DNA from: Akkermansia sp.
GTDB taxonomy: Bacteria; Verrucomicrobiota; Verrucomicrobiia; Verrucomicrobiales; Akkermansiaceae
Length of the DNA stretch: 11,077 nt
Assembly (NCBI GenBank): GCA_017628435.1
Contig: JAGBZE010000050.1
Span: 1 to 11,077 of the forward strand
Reading direction: 5' to 3'
Shown: positions 1 to 6,967 of the stretch, in pieces
Position numbering within the stretch: position 1 is the first letter of the stretch
How the letters are laid out: each line of letters opens with the position of its first letter
Position numbers and translations under genes: made by a program
Notes under the pieces: generated by a model
Databases searched by the model: none
What the model saw: the letters and a program-made list of their open reading frames with translations, nothing else
What the model was told of the DNA's origin: nothing

Positions 1-2197
1 CCTGTTCCGGAGACTTATAGGAATAAGTGAGACTGCCCAGCGTTTCGTTATTTGCAAGGAACTGGTTTGATAACTTCTCCATTTCTGACATTACCCCGCG
101 AAACAAAATCCTGGTGCCCGCCGCCTGATGCGGATTATAATACCCATCCAGACGAAACTCCGGCGGGAGGATTCCAATCGGATTGGCATGCATATTCAGA
201 TAACTGATGATTCGTTCCTTCTGAGCATCCGGCGGCATGGGCGCGCCTCCATGCCCGAGCTGCATCCAACTATCCCAGAGGCGGATATACTCCACGCTCT
301 GCTTCCGGTTAAGAAGCGCCGTACTCTTCTCACCCATGAGCTCAGCAATCTGCCTGACATTCTCGGGGGTGGATAAATCTCGTTCCACGATATCCGGCCT
401 CCGGCTTGCGCACAAATCCGAAGGCAGACGCAGGAAACTGCGCACAGCCTTTTCATCATTAAACGGGGCATGCTCCGGCGTATTCAGAAGCCGAAGGGCG
501 CGCGTACACTCCTCCAGAAATCCCGGACCGCCCCACCGCTTACCGTTCGTCAGAGCCTCACGCAGCATAACCGTGCGGGTATGGATATCCGGTGCATCCA
601 GAATACGCTGGTGGGTTGCTTCATCCACCCCCCACTCCTCAAGCAGCTTGCGGTTATCCAGCACAACATCCGGTGAGCGGAAATGATGCAAGGCCGCACG
701 TCCGGCTGCAATAAGGATGAAAGGCAGATTCATGGCAGCCTCGCGCATGTTTGTCTCAATATCGAGGATACTGTTACCAAAGCTCTCCCAGTCGATATGA
801 GAGGCAACACGATCTACCCGCGCAGCAAGCTCCTGCATTCCCAACTCTGCAGCATGGGCCGCCTTGCCGGCCAACAAGAGCTTGGCATTCTCTGCGGTGA
901 GCACGCCCAGAGTCTTTAGTGAGGCCAGCGAATATCCACGCAGCCCTGCATTTCCGACCTTGAGGAACTGCCTGATGCTGCGGTTGAGCATCTGCGCCCC
1001 GATGCGGCTCATTCCCATGTAAATACAGGCCTGCAAGGCGCCGCCCACAATACCGGCGGCGGTCTGCAATTCCTGGCGGCCTTCCGGACTGCGGCGCCGA
1101 GCCTCCGCCACAGCTGCACCTGCGCCGGCCAGGGTAAGTGCACCAAAGCCGGCCCCGCCCATGAATGCCAGAGCTGCTCCGGGAACAGCTCCGGCGGCAT
1201 CCACCGCAAGCTCCTCCCAGAACGCACTATCATCCTCCAGCTTAATCGGGAATATCTCTCCCTGCGCCACTCGGCGCAACTCATCCAGAGACTGCAGACG
1301 CTTGTCCATTTCCTTCGCTCCGCGAAGCAGAGTATCGCTTTCCAGGGTCTCACCAGCAGCATGAGTCAACGCCGTAGCAGCATGTCCCACCCCCTGAAGC
1401 AGGGCATGGCGGAGGTCTGCCGTTCCCCGGCGAACGCTGCGCAACATGGCTCCCCCCAGGCTGGTAGAACCTTCTTCCAACTGACGGGTGGATTCAAGCG
1501 AGCGGGCAATCTCATACACCTTGGCCCGCTCCTCCGGGGCCATCTCAGCCAGAGCATCCACAGCCTGCACCAGCCCAGGAGCCCCTGCCACCATATCCGG
1601 CAGCGGAAACAGCCCACTTTCGCTGGCCTTAAGATATGACCATCCCTGCGACAAAGCCTCAGCCAAAGGCATATAATCCTCGCGTACCTGAGCTGCAGCA
1701 GCCCGAGCCTCCGCATAAACCCGGCGTTCCTCTGCAGACTCCGGCAGACTGGGAGTCTCGCCCTTCAGCGCGGCAGAATAGGCATCTGCATACACCCGGC
1801 GTACTTTCTCTCGGGTGGGCGATTCCTGCTGCTGCAGCGACAAGGCAGCATAAAGCTCCTGTTCATCGTCCTTCACCCCCATTTCCTCAGCCATGTCGCG
1901 CCGCAGCTCAGACCAGTTGGCGCGTACCTGTTCGCGGCTGAGGTTGCTGTGGTCCACCACCCAGGAGCGATTGATATTGGAAGCCAGGCGGTAATCCCGC
2001 ACATCAGCAGGCTCCTTCTCATTATCCGCACCGGCCTTCTGTCGAAGCACCAGTGGCACCTGCTCCAGGTTGCCAGTCAGCAGAGTATTCCAGTAGCGCC
2101 CCTTTTCCGACTCACGCCTGGTGTTCTGCTCTGGCAAAGGATGCAATGACTCCAAGGGCAATGGTTCCCTTTCAATGATATTAGTTTCGTTTTCCAT
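1..2197 (-). CDS. Large helical protein, phage internal-virion/polyvalent-like (partial, C-terminus beyond window)
   Basis: An open frame runs from the ATG at 2197 to the window edge with no stop, giving at least 732 residues; the 3' end is missing. The N-terminal 200 residues are charged and rich in Glu, Arg, Gln and Ala, as expected for long helices. A Gly/Ala-rich hydrophobic stretch lies at about residues 336-360 and another at about 380-403, with a third apolar patch near 485-505. No catalytic motif was recognised. The gene starts 13 nt after the stop of the gene before it, so the two are probably co-transcribed. Very large proteins with long helices and isolated Gly/Ala membrane-like patches are typical of phage internal virion (DNA-ejection) proteins and polyvalent phage proteins, so a prophage remnant is my preferred guess. 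A resident large surface or secretion protein is possible. The coding frame is firm; the function is a weak inference. Confidence 0.6.
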   Translation of the reverse strand, partial: MENETNIIEREPLPLESLHPLPEQNTRRESEKGRYWNTLLTGNLEQVPLVLRQKAGADNEKEPADVRDYRLASNINRSWVVDHSNLSREQVRANWSELRRDMAEEMGVKDDEQELYAALSLQQQESPTREKVRRVYADAYSAALKGETPSLPESAEERRVYAEARAAAAQVREDYMPLAEALSQGWSYLKASESGLFPLPDMVAGAPGLVQAVDALAEMAPEERAKVYEIARSLESTRQLEEGSTSLGGAMLRSVRRGTADLRHALLQGVGHAATALTHAAGETLESDTLLRGAKEMDKRLQSLDELRRVAQGEIFPIKLEDDSAFWEELAVDAAGAVPGAALAFMGGAGFGALTLAGAGAAVAEARRRSPEGRQELQTAAGIVGGALQACIYMGMSRIGAQMLNRSIRQFLKVGNAGLRGYSLASLKTLGVLTAENAKLLLAGKAAHAAELGMQELAARVDRVASHIDWESFGNSILDIETNMREAAMNLPFILIAAGRAALHHFRSPDVVLDNRKLLEEWGVDEATHQRILDAPDIHTRTVMLREALTNGKRWGGPGFLEECTRALRLLNTPEHAPFNDEKAVRSFLRLPSDLCASRRPDIVERDLSTPENVRQIAELMGEKSTALLNRKQSVEYIRLWDSWMQLGHGGAPMPPDAQKERIISYLNMHANPIGILPPEFRLDGYYNPHQAAGTRILFRGVMSEMEKLSNQFLANNETLGSLTYSYKSPEQ

Positions 2198-2210
2198 AAG
2201 CTGTAAGTTC

Positions 2211-3443
2211 TTATCCTTCAAAGCAAAGCCAGGCATCAGCATCCTTGCCGACACTCTCAAGCCATTCATTCGTTGTCTTCTGCGTCTCAGTTGTCATGCG
2301 AATGAGAGCCTCCTCCTGCAAGCGCCCCAGAGACAACAGGGATTCCTCATCTCCCGGACACCCGAAACGCCCCTCCTGATACCAATTCCACAGGGTACGG
2401 CTCACAGCCACACGCTGCTGCGGCGGCAACGTCCCCGTGCTCTGCAGCCTCTGCAGCAACAACCGCCGCTGCTCCTGCGGTATCGGAGCCAGGGCTATAT
2501 CCACCATCAGGCGTTCATCCTGCCCAGGTTCCCGCTCATCAATACGGCGCAGCCAGTTACAGGTATCAGCCACGCTCATCGTAGTCTCAGTCTGCCCTTG
2601 CGCAGGCATCTGTTCCCCCGGCAACACTCCGGCAGCCACGGCGCGCTCCAGCAGGACCGCACCCGGCTCTCGCCCCTGCTCCACATCTGCAGCCAGCTGC
2701 AATGCCAGATTCTTATACAGCGTCTGGCGGGTATGCTCCATATCCCCCTCCAGACGCTTCAAGGTATCTGCATCCTCAGGTTTACGGGCATCATCCGCCT
2801 GCCAGGCAATCAAAGCGGCATAGGGCTCCTGCTGCAGCCTCTGCTGCCAGCCGGCATACAGACTGCGCCTGCGGACAGCCCCCAGTTCTCGGGGCATCTC
2901 AGATTCCGGCACAAAAACATTCCGTCCCTGTTCCATCCAATGACAGGCAGCCGCTTCATCCCCATTCTGCACGGCGTTATCCACCTGTTCCTGCCAGCGC
3001 CCCCGGGCCTGACGAATACGCTGCAGCTCCATGCGGCGTCGCCCCTCCAACGAATAACGGCGGCTATAGGCATCGCTCATACGCTGCGCTTGCTCACGCT
3101 CCTCGCCGCTGAGCTGGTTGAGCATATGCTGCACACGGGGCTGGTATGACTGCTGCCAGCTGTAATCCCAATCCCGCACCGGAAGCGCGAGCAACTCCTC
3201 TGCCGTTTCCTCGCCAATCTCACGCAACATGGCGGCGGTCTCTGCCCGCTGACCGGCCTGCGCAACCTGGGCAATGACCGGAGCCAGCCCCACCAGGCCA
3301 TGCCCGATTTCCTGCACCCCCTGCCCCAGAACCCGCCCCGTTCTCCCCCAGTCATTCAGTGAATTGAGCGGAAGATGCACCGTCTGGCGGGGGTAAGCCA
3401 GCAGACCCCACTCTTTCATTCGTATTGCCATGCTGCGAAGCAT
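2211..3443 (-). CDS. Hypothetical Q/R/E-rich helical protein, possibly phage-derived
   Basis: I do not recognise a named family. The frame encodes about 410 residues, soluble and strongly helical by composition (many Gln, Arg, Glu, Ala, Leu), with no signal peptide and no clear membrane segment apart from an apolar stretch early on (VGLAPVIAQVAQAG). The central part resembles helical phage structural or ejection proteins, with segments such as VDNAVQNGDEAAACHW and YAGWQQRLQQEPYAALIAW. It lies 13 nt upstream of the very large gene and about 75 nt after gpmA, all on the same strand. The start is uncertain. A TGA at 3470-3468 closes the frame, followed directly by TTG at 3467; ATG codons occur at 3443, 3431 and 3419. 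I chose 3443, but none has a good ribosome site, and two lie inside a 9-bp hairpin. A frameshift or recoding near the start cannot be excluded. Confidence 0.6.
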   Translation of the reverse strand: MLRSMAIRMKEWGLLAYPRQTVHLPLNSLNDWGRTGRVLGQGVQEIGHGLVGLAPVIAQVAQAGQRAETAAMLREIGEETAEELLALPVRDWDYSWQQSYQPRVQHMLNQLSGEEREQAQRMSDAYSRRYSLEGRRRMELQRIRQARGRWQEQVDNAVQNGDEAAACHWMEQGRNVFVPESEMPRELGAVRRRSLYAGWQQRLQQEPYAALIAWQADDARKPEDADTLKRLEGDMEHTRQTLYKNLALQLAADVEQGREPGAVLLERAVAAGVLPGEQMPAQGQTETTMSVADTCNWLRRIDEREPGQDERLMVDIALAPIPQEQRRLLLQRLQSTGTLPPQQRVAVSRTLWNWYQEGRFGCPGDEESLLSLGRLQEEALIRMTTETQKTTNEWLESVGKDADAWLCFEG

Positions 3444-3447
3444 GGCA
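3426..3447. other. Perfect 9-bp hairpin over candidate start codons
   Basis: The arms 3426-3434 (tgccatgct) and 3439-3447 (agcatggca) are perfect complements around a four-base loop, gcga on the + strand. There is no following T run in either direction, so this is not an intrinsic terminator. On the minus strand it contains the ATG codons at 3443 and 3431 of the downstream gene, so an RNA stem here could hide them from ribosomes. Any function is inference. Confidence 0.45.
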
Positions 3448-3511
3448 CGATGCCAAGCCTGCGTCAATCAAGCCCGACAGGTCGGTACAGCATTCCATCC
3501 GCAATGGTGTT

Positions 3512-3519
3512 CCCCTCCT
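3512..3519 (-). promoter_or_regulatory. Shine-Dalgarno-like AGGAGGGG at the gpmA stop
   Basis: On the minus strand the gpmA stop codon TAG runs into AGGAGGGG, the only strong ribosome-binding sequence noticed just ahead of a possible gene start in this window. Seven bases later is a TTG at 3504, in frame with an ATG at 3498. That frame gives only about 50 codons, ending at 3352 inside the next gene. The site may serve a leader peptide, re-initiation, or a downstream start reached by frameshift; it may also be chance. Confidence 0.35.
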
Positions 3520-4192
3520 ACAGCAACAGCTGCATATCATCGTCAAATACGAGTCGCAGCGGCTGGCAGGTTGCGATCTCCAGTTGCTCCACCTCTGCGG
3601 GTGACATTCCGCGTAAATGCATCACCAATGCCCGCAGACTATTTCCATGAGCTACAACCAGCAGAGAACCGGAGGCATACAAACGAGGACGCAGTTCCTC
3701 CTCCCAGCAGGCTCGCACGCGGCGACGTGTGTCCTCCAGCGATTCGGTAAGCGGCAAAGCGCCAACAGGCAATCCGGCATACCGGGGCTCCGCGGCCTGG
3801 CGTTCCGCATCCGCCGGAGGCATAGGCGGCGGCGGGCAATCATACGCACGCCGCCAGCGCCACACCAGTTCCTCACCCATTTCCTGATCCACCTCCCGCT
3901 TATTACGCCCCTGAAGCACACCATAGTGTTTCTCATTGAGCCGCCAATCCTTATGCAACGGAACCCAGGCGCAATCCAACGAGGCCAGCACAATATTAAG
4001 CGTATGTATGGCTCGCATCAGCACAGAGGAACAGGCAGCCCTGCAGCAGAACCCGCTTTCTTTCAATCGCTGCCCGGCCAGCGCAGCCTCCCGGCGACCG
4101 CGCACTGACAAAGGCACATCCACCCAGCCGGTAAAGCGTTCTTCTGCATTCCATTGAGATTCCCCATGCCTCAGCAACACCATTTCCTTCAT
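3518..4192 (-). CDS. gpmA: 2,3-bisphosphoglycerate-dependent phosphoglycerate mutase
   Basis: This cytosolic glycolytic enzyme interconverts 3- and 2-phosphoglycerate through a phosphohistidine. The 224 residues carry the family landmarks in order (numbered from the ATG at 4192): LLRHGESQWN with phospho-accepting His9; FTGW at 20-23; SVLMRAIHTL with Arg60; LNEKHYG with catalytic Glu87; WRR near 113-115; LTES at 148-151; and AHGNSLRAL with His182. The length is slightly short of the usual 230-250 because the C-terminal tail is trimmed. The frame extends eight codons further up to 4216, but the start at 4192 places the RHG motif at the usual distance from the N-terminus; 4183 is another option. 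It is divergent from the small membrane protein gene and is followed on the same strand by the two unknown genes. The Cys pair at 49-50 and proline run near 120-125 are mild oddities. Confidence 0.95.
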   Translation of the reverse strand: MKEMVLLRHGESQWNAEERFTGWVDVPLSVRGRREAALAGQRLKESGFCCRAACSSVLMRAIHTLNIVLASLDCAWVPLHKDWRLNEKHYGVLQGRNKREVDQEMGEELVWRWRRAYDCPPPPMPPADAERQAAEPRYAGLPVGALPLTESLEDTRRRVRACWEEELRPRLYASGSLLVVAHGNSLRALVMHLRGMSPAEVEQLEIATCQPLRLVFDDDMQLLL

Positions 4193-4261
4193 GAAGAAAA
4201 AGACACAAGCCATCACAGAATGATTGCAAAACAGGCAGAATATGCTAGCATGTAAGCAGCC
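4193..4261. promoter_or_regulatory. Divergent promoter spacer with 10-bp palindrome
   Basis: This 69-bp spacer must hold the control signals of both gpmA (minus) and the small membrane protein (plus). A perfect palindrome, ATGCTAGCAT, lies at 4242-4251. For the + strand a possible pair is TTGCAA at 4224-4229 and TAGCAT at 4246-4251 (16-bp gap), which would start transcription only a few bases before the ATG at 4262. No convincing minus-strand promoter stands out. Confidence 0.35.
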
Positions 4262-4693
4262 ATGACCCGCACACGCCTTCTTCTGCTCCTGATTCTTCTC
4301 ACTCTGCTTACCTGCGCCGCACTGATGCTGCCAGGCTGGTTCAAGAACCCGAGGCTTCTTGCTCAGGGTGAATGGCAGGAAGTCAACAAGCTTGGCATGG
4401 TCGAGGTGACCGACTGCTCAGCGCGCTGGCATGGCAGCAATTACAAGGGAGCCTACCAATACACCTGGCTGCAGGATGAAACCGAGCCTTACTCAATCGA
4501 GGTCTCCCGCAATAAGGAAAAGTGGCTTGTCAGCCTCACCTTTGAAGACGATGACCACGCAACAGTCGATTTCCACATCATTGATAAACTGCCACCCCAG
4601 GCTCAGGAGCTAATCCGACAGAAAAACCGTGCCAGAAACAGACCGCAAGATGAGCTGCGGCTGAGATTCCGCCGATTGAAAGCCGAAAAATGA
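4262..4693 (+). CDS. Small membrane-anchored or secreted protein of unknown function
   Basis: I do not recognise this 143-residue protein. It begins with Arg residues and a leucine-rich hydrophobic segment (about residues 6-26) that should act as a signal anchor or uncleaved signal peptide; no Cys sits in a clear lipobox position. The exported part starts with a short GEWQEV motif, followed by alternating polar and aromatic stretches (YKGAYQYTWLQ, WLVSLTFEDD) that suggest a small beta-sheet domain resembling short lipocalin-like folds. The C-terminus is highly basic (RQKNRARNRPQDELRLRFRR). The spacer to the divergent gpmA is 69 bp, and a terminator follows 38 nt after the stop, so it is probably a single-gene transcript. 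No ribosome site is visible. The frame is convincing; the function is unknown. Confidence 0.8.
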   Translation: MTRTRLLLLLILLTLLTCAALMLPGWFKNPRLLAQGEWQEVNKLGMVEVTDCSARWHGSNYKGAYQYTWLQDETEPYSIEVSRNKEKWLVSLTFEDDDHATVDFHIIDKLPPQAQELIRQKNRARNRPQDELRLRFRRLKAEK

Positions 4694-4722
4694 ATTTAAT
4701 TCCAATCTCTGCAAAATTATTC

Positions 4723-4751
4723 TTGAAATGCATTGCCCTTTGCGTTAAAAC
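4723..4751 (+). promoter_or_regulatory. Possible sigma70-like promoter for the nan-pfk operon
   Basis: TTGAAA (4723-4728) and TAAAAC (4746-4751) are separated by 17 bp, matching five and four positions of the consensus. Transcription would start near 4758, inside the right arm of the terminator hairpin. Transcripts from this promoter would then escape the terminator that stops readthrough from the upstream gene. The assignment rests on spacing and partial consensus only. Confidence 0.35.
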
Positions 4752-4770
4752 TACCACAGGGCAATTTTTT
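4732..4770 (+). terminator. Intrinsic terminator after the small membrane protein gene
   Basis: The arms attgccct (4732-4739) and agggcaat (4758-4765) form an 8-bp stem with an 18-nt loop, followed by a T run (4765-4770, then A and more T). It separates the 4262-4693 gene from the operon starting at 4812. The long loop makes it weaker than the terminator at 10225. Confidence 0.65.
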
Positions 4771-4811
4771 ATTTCCCTTTCATTTCTCACACAAAAACAC
4801 ATACTACAAAT

Positions 4812-5738
4812 ATGGAAACCACATTCAAAATCCACGGTCTCTGCGCTGCTACGCACACCCCGATGAACGCTGACGGCTCCTGCAACCCCAATGCAGTGGA
4901 CGCTCAGGCCAAGTTCCTGGCCAGCCAGGGTATCAAGTCCGTTTTCATCACCGGTTCCACCGGTGAATCCGCTCACATGCAGCTTACCGAACGCAAGGAA
5001 AACATGGCGGCCTGGGGCGAAGCCGGCAAGAAGTACGGCATCGACGTAATCGTACACACCGGTGGCAACTGCGTATACGATGGTCGCGAGCTCGCCGCCT
5101 ACGCTGCTCAGTGCGGCGCTGTAGGTACCGCCAGCAACTCCCCCTGCTACTTCAAGCCGGGCAGCATCGACCTGCTCGTGGACAGCCTTGCCGTGGCCGC
5201 CTCCGGCGCCCCCGAGCTGCCCTTCTACTTCTACGACATTCCCGTACTTACCCACGTGGGCTTCAACCCCTGCAAGATGATTGAGGCATGCGCCAAGAAG
5301 ATCCCCAACTTCGTGGGTGTGAAGTTCACCAACCCCGACCTTGCTCTGTACATGGACGCCCTGAACTACGACGGCGGCAAATACGACATTCCCTGGGGTG
5401 TTGACGAATGGTTCCTCGGTGCCTACGCCACTGGCGCCAAGGGCGGTGTAGGTTCCTCCTTCAACTATGCTCCCAAGCTGTATGATGACATCATGAAGGC
5501 TGTGGACGCCGGCGACCTGGCTGAGGCCCGCCGTCTCCAGCAGCTCTCCGTCACCATGATCAACATCATCGCCGGTAAGGGTTACATGGGCTGCTGCAAG
5601 TACCTCATGAGCGAATGGACCGGCGTTGACTTCGGCCCGGCTCGCCTGCCCATGGGCAAGCAGGATAAAGCCACCCTCGAGGCTCTCAAGAGTGAGCTCA
5701 AGGCCATCGGCTTCTACGATTGGGCTATCTACAAGTAA
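4812..5738 (+). CDS. nanA: N-acetylneuraminate lyase (DHDPS/NAL family class I aldolase)
   Basis: The enzyme cleaves N-acetylneuraminate to pyruvate and N-acetylmannosamine through a Schiff base. The 308 residues match the usual TIM-barrel length. Key features are the GSTGE substrate-carboxylate loop at 48-52, catalytic Tyr141 in FYFYDIP, and Schiff-base Lys171 in GVKFT. It is probably cytosolic, with no signal peptide. The FYFYDIP and GYMGCCKY segments make it look closer to the NanL/animal-type lyases than to dihydrodipicolinate synthase, and the adjacent epimerase supports the sialic acid role. Other DHDPS-family activities remain possible because family members differ by few residues. It is the first gene of the probable five-gene operon, 21 nt before the epimerase gene, and has no Shine-Dalgarno motif; the leader before ATG is A/C-rich. 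Confidence 0.92.
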   Translation: METTFKIHGLCAATHTPMNADGSCNPNAVDAQAKFLASQGIKSVFITGSTGESAHMQLTERKENMAAWGEAGKKYGIDVIVHTGGNCVYDGRELAAYAAQCGAVGTASNSPCYFKPGSIDLLVDSLAVAASGAPELPFYFYDIPVLTHVGFNPCKMIEACAKKIPNFVGVKFTNPDLALYMDALNYDGGKYDIPWGVDEWFLGAYATGAKGGVGSSFNYAPKLYDDIMKAVDAGDLAEARRLQQLSVTMINIIAGKGYMGCCKYLMSEWTGVDFGPARLPMGKQDKATLEALKSELKAIGFYDWAIYK

Positions 5739-5759
5739 AGCATCAACATCTGCCTCATC

Positions 5760-6950
5760 ATGGACACCAAAGCACTTGGCGAATTCTACAAAGACAAGCT
5801 GCTCAATGAGGTAGAGCCGTTCTGGTTTCCCCGTTCACTGGACACAGTGAACGGGGGTCTCTACCATTGCTGTGCAGCCGATGGCACACTGGTGGACACC
5901 GACAAGAACGTATGGGCACAGGGTCGCATGGCCTGGATGCTCCTCACCTGCTACAACAGCATCGAAAAGCGCCCGGAATGGATGCAGTATGCCGAAAGCG
6001 CCCTCAAGTTCCTTGAGGAAAAATGCGTAGACCCGGCAGACGGCCGCATGTACTTCCACATGACGGCTGATGGCACCCCCATCCGCAAGCGCCGCTACGC
6101 CTACAGCGAATGTTTCGCGGCCATTGCCTGGGCTGCTCACTACGGCGCCACTGGCGATGCCAGGAGCGCAGAGCGTGCCCGCCACTGGTTCGACATCTAC
6201 GCCGACATTAATTTCACCCCCGGCAAGATGGCACCCAAGAGCACCGGCAACCGCCCCGGTGAAAACCTGGGCTGCCGCATGATCATGATTGTCACCGCAC
6301 AGGAACTTCGCCGCTACCTCGGCGATGCCGACGGATACTACACCGGTTGGATTGACCGCTGCATCGATGATCTGCAGCGCCTCTTCCTGCACGAGGACAT
6401 CAAGGCCGTGCTCGAGAACGTAGCCCCCGATGGCTCCGTCATCGACCACTTCGATGAACGCGTACTCAACCCCGGCCACGATATCGAAGGCGGCTGGTTC
6501 GTACTCGAGGAGGCCCGCTACCGCGGCGGCGACAAGAAGCTCATCGAAATCGGCTGCAAGATGATCGACTGGGCTCTGGAGCGCGGCTGGGACAAGAAGC
6601 ACGGAGGTCTGCTCTATTACACCGACGTGTACAACAAGCCGGTTCAGGAATACTGGCACAATATGAAGTTCTGGTGGCCGCACGATGAGGCCCTCATCGG
6701 CACCTGCCTTGCCTATGTGATGACAGGTGACGAGAAGTACGCCGAATGGCACCAGCGCATCCACGACTGGTCTTTCGAGCACCTGCAGGACAAGGAACAC
6801 GGCGAGTGGTTCGGCTACTGCAACCAGGACGGCACCACTACCAACGGCCTTAAGGGTTCCATGTGGAAGTCCTTCTTCCACCACCCGCGCGCCCTGTGGT
6901 GCTGCGCCCACTATTTCGGGGCCATCCCTGCACCGCTTTCCCAAGCCTAA
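5760..6950 (+). CDS. AGE-family N-acylglucosamine 2-epimerase (ManNAc to GlcNAc)
   Basis: This is an (alpha/alpha)6-barrel epimerase related to renin-binding protein, which interconverts N-acetylmannosamine and N-acetylglucosamine without phosphorylation. Its 396 residues are of normal family length. Visible landmarks are VWAQGRMAW with Arg56, the NPGHDIE motif with His240 and Glu243, WWPHDEA with His308, and KSFFHHPRALW with Lys370 and His374/375, matching the expected catalytic histidines. Placed directly after the lyase, it mirrors the Bacteroides nanLE arrangement, in which ManNAc is epimerised before any kinase acts, instead of the E. coli NanK/NanE route through ManNAc-6-phosphate. AGE-family members can also act on cellobiose or mannose; the lyase neighbour makes ManNAc the best guess. 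The spacing is 21 nt to the lyase gene and 17 nt to the next gene. No Shine-Dalgarno motif is seen. Confidence 0.9.
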   Translation: MDTKALGEFYKDKLLNEVEPFWFPRSLDTVNGGLYHCCAADGTLVDTDKNVWAQGRMAWMLLTCYNSIEKRPEWMQYAESALKFLEEKCVDPADGRMYFHMTADGTPIRKRRYAYSECFAAIAWAAHYGATGDARSAERARHWFDIYADINFTPGKMAPKSTGNRPGENLGCRMIMIVTAQELRRYLGDADGYYTGWIDRCIDDLQRLFLHEDIKAVLENVAPDGSVIDHFDERVLNPGHDIEGGWFVLEEARYRGGDKKLIEIGCKMIDWALERGWDKKHGGLLYYTDVYNKPVQEYWHNMKFWWPHDEALIGTCLAYVMTGDEKYAEWHQRIHDWSFEHLQDKEHGEWFGYCNQDGTTTNGLKGSMWKSFFHHPRALWCCAHYFGAIPAPLSQA

Positions 6951-6967
6951 ACTACACATAACGAAAC

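Noticed and set aside
237..686. 149-codon + strand frame in the left region
   Set aside because: It is antisense to the large open minus-strand frame, is Ser/Arg-rich, and has no initiation signal or domain.
2121..3149. 342-codon + strand open frame
   Set aside because: It is antisense to the helical minus-strand gene, and its product is a low-complexity mix of Leu, Arg, Pro, His and Gln with no domain. It looks like a shadow of the Gln/Arg-rich codons opposite.
3352..3504. 50-codon minus-strand frame after the AGGAGGGG site as a real gene
   Set aside because: The ribosome site is good, but the peptide has no recognisable features and overlaps the next gene. It is kept only as a finding about the start region, not as a gene.
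3400..4260. Prophage attachment site next to gpmA
   Set aside because: No tRNA, integrase or matching direct repeat pair was found in the window, so an att site cannot be supported.
4578..5255. 225-codon minus-strand frame opposite the lyase gene and terminator
   Set aside because: It crosses a terminator and the start of a well-supported gene, and its composition is that of an antisense shadow.
5835..6959. 374-codon minus-strand open frame opposite the epimerase gene
   Set aside because: The epimerase frame has clear catalytic motifs. The antisense product is Val/Ala/Gly-rich without recognisable motifs, as expected from antisense reading of GC-biased codons.
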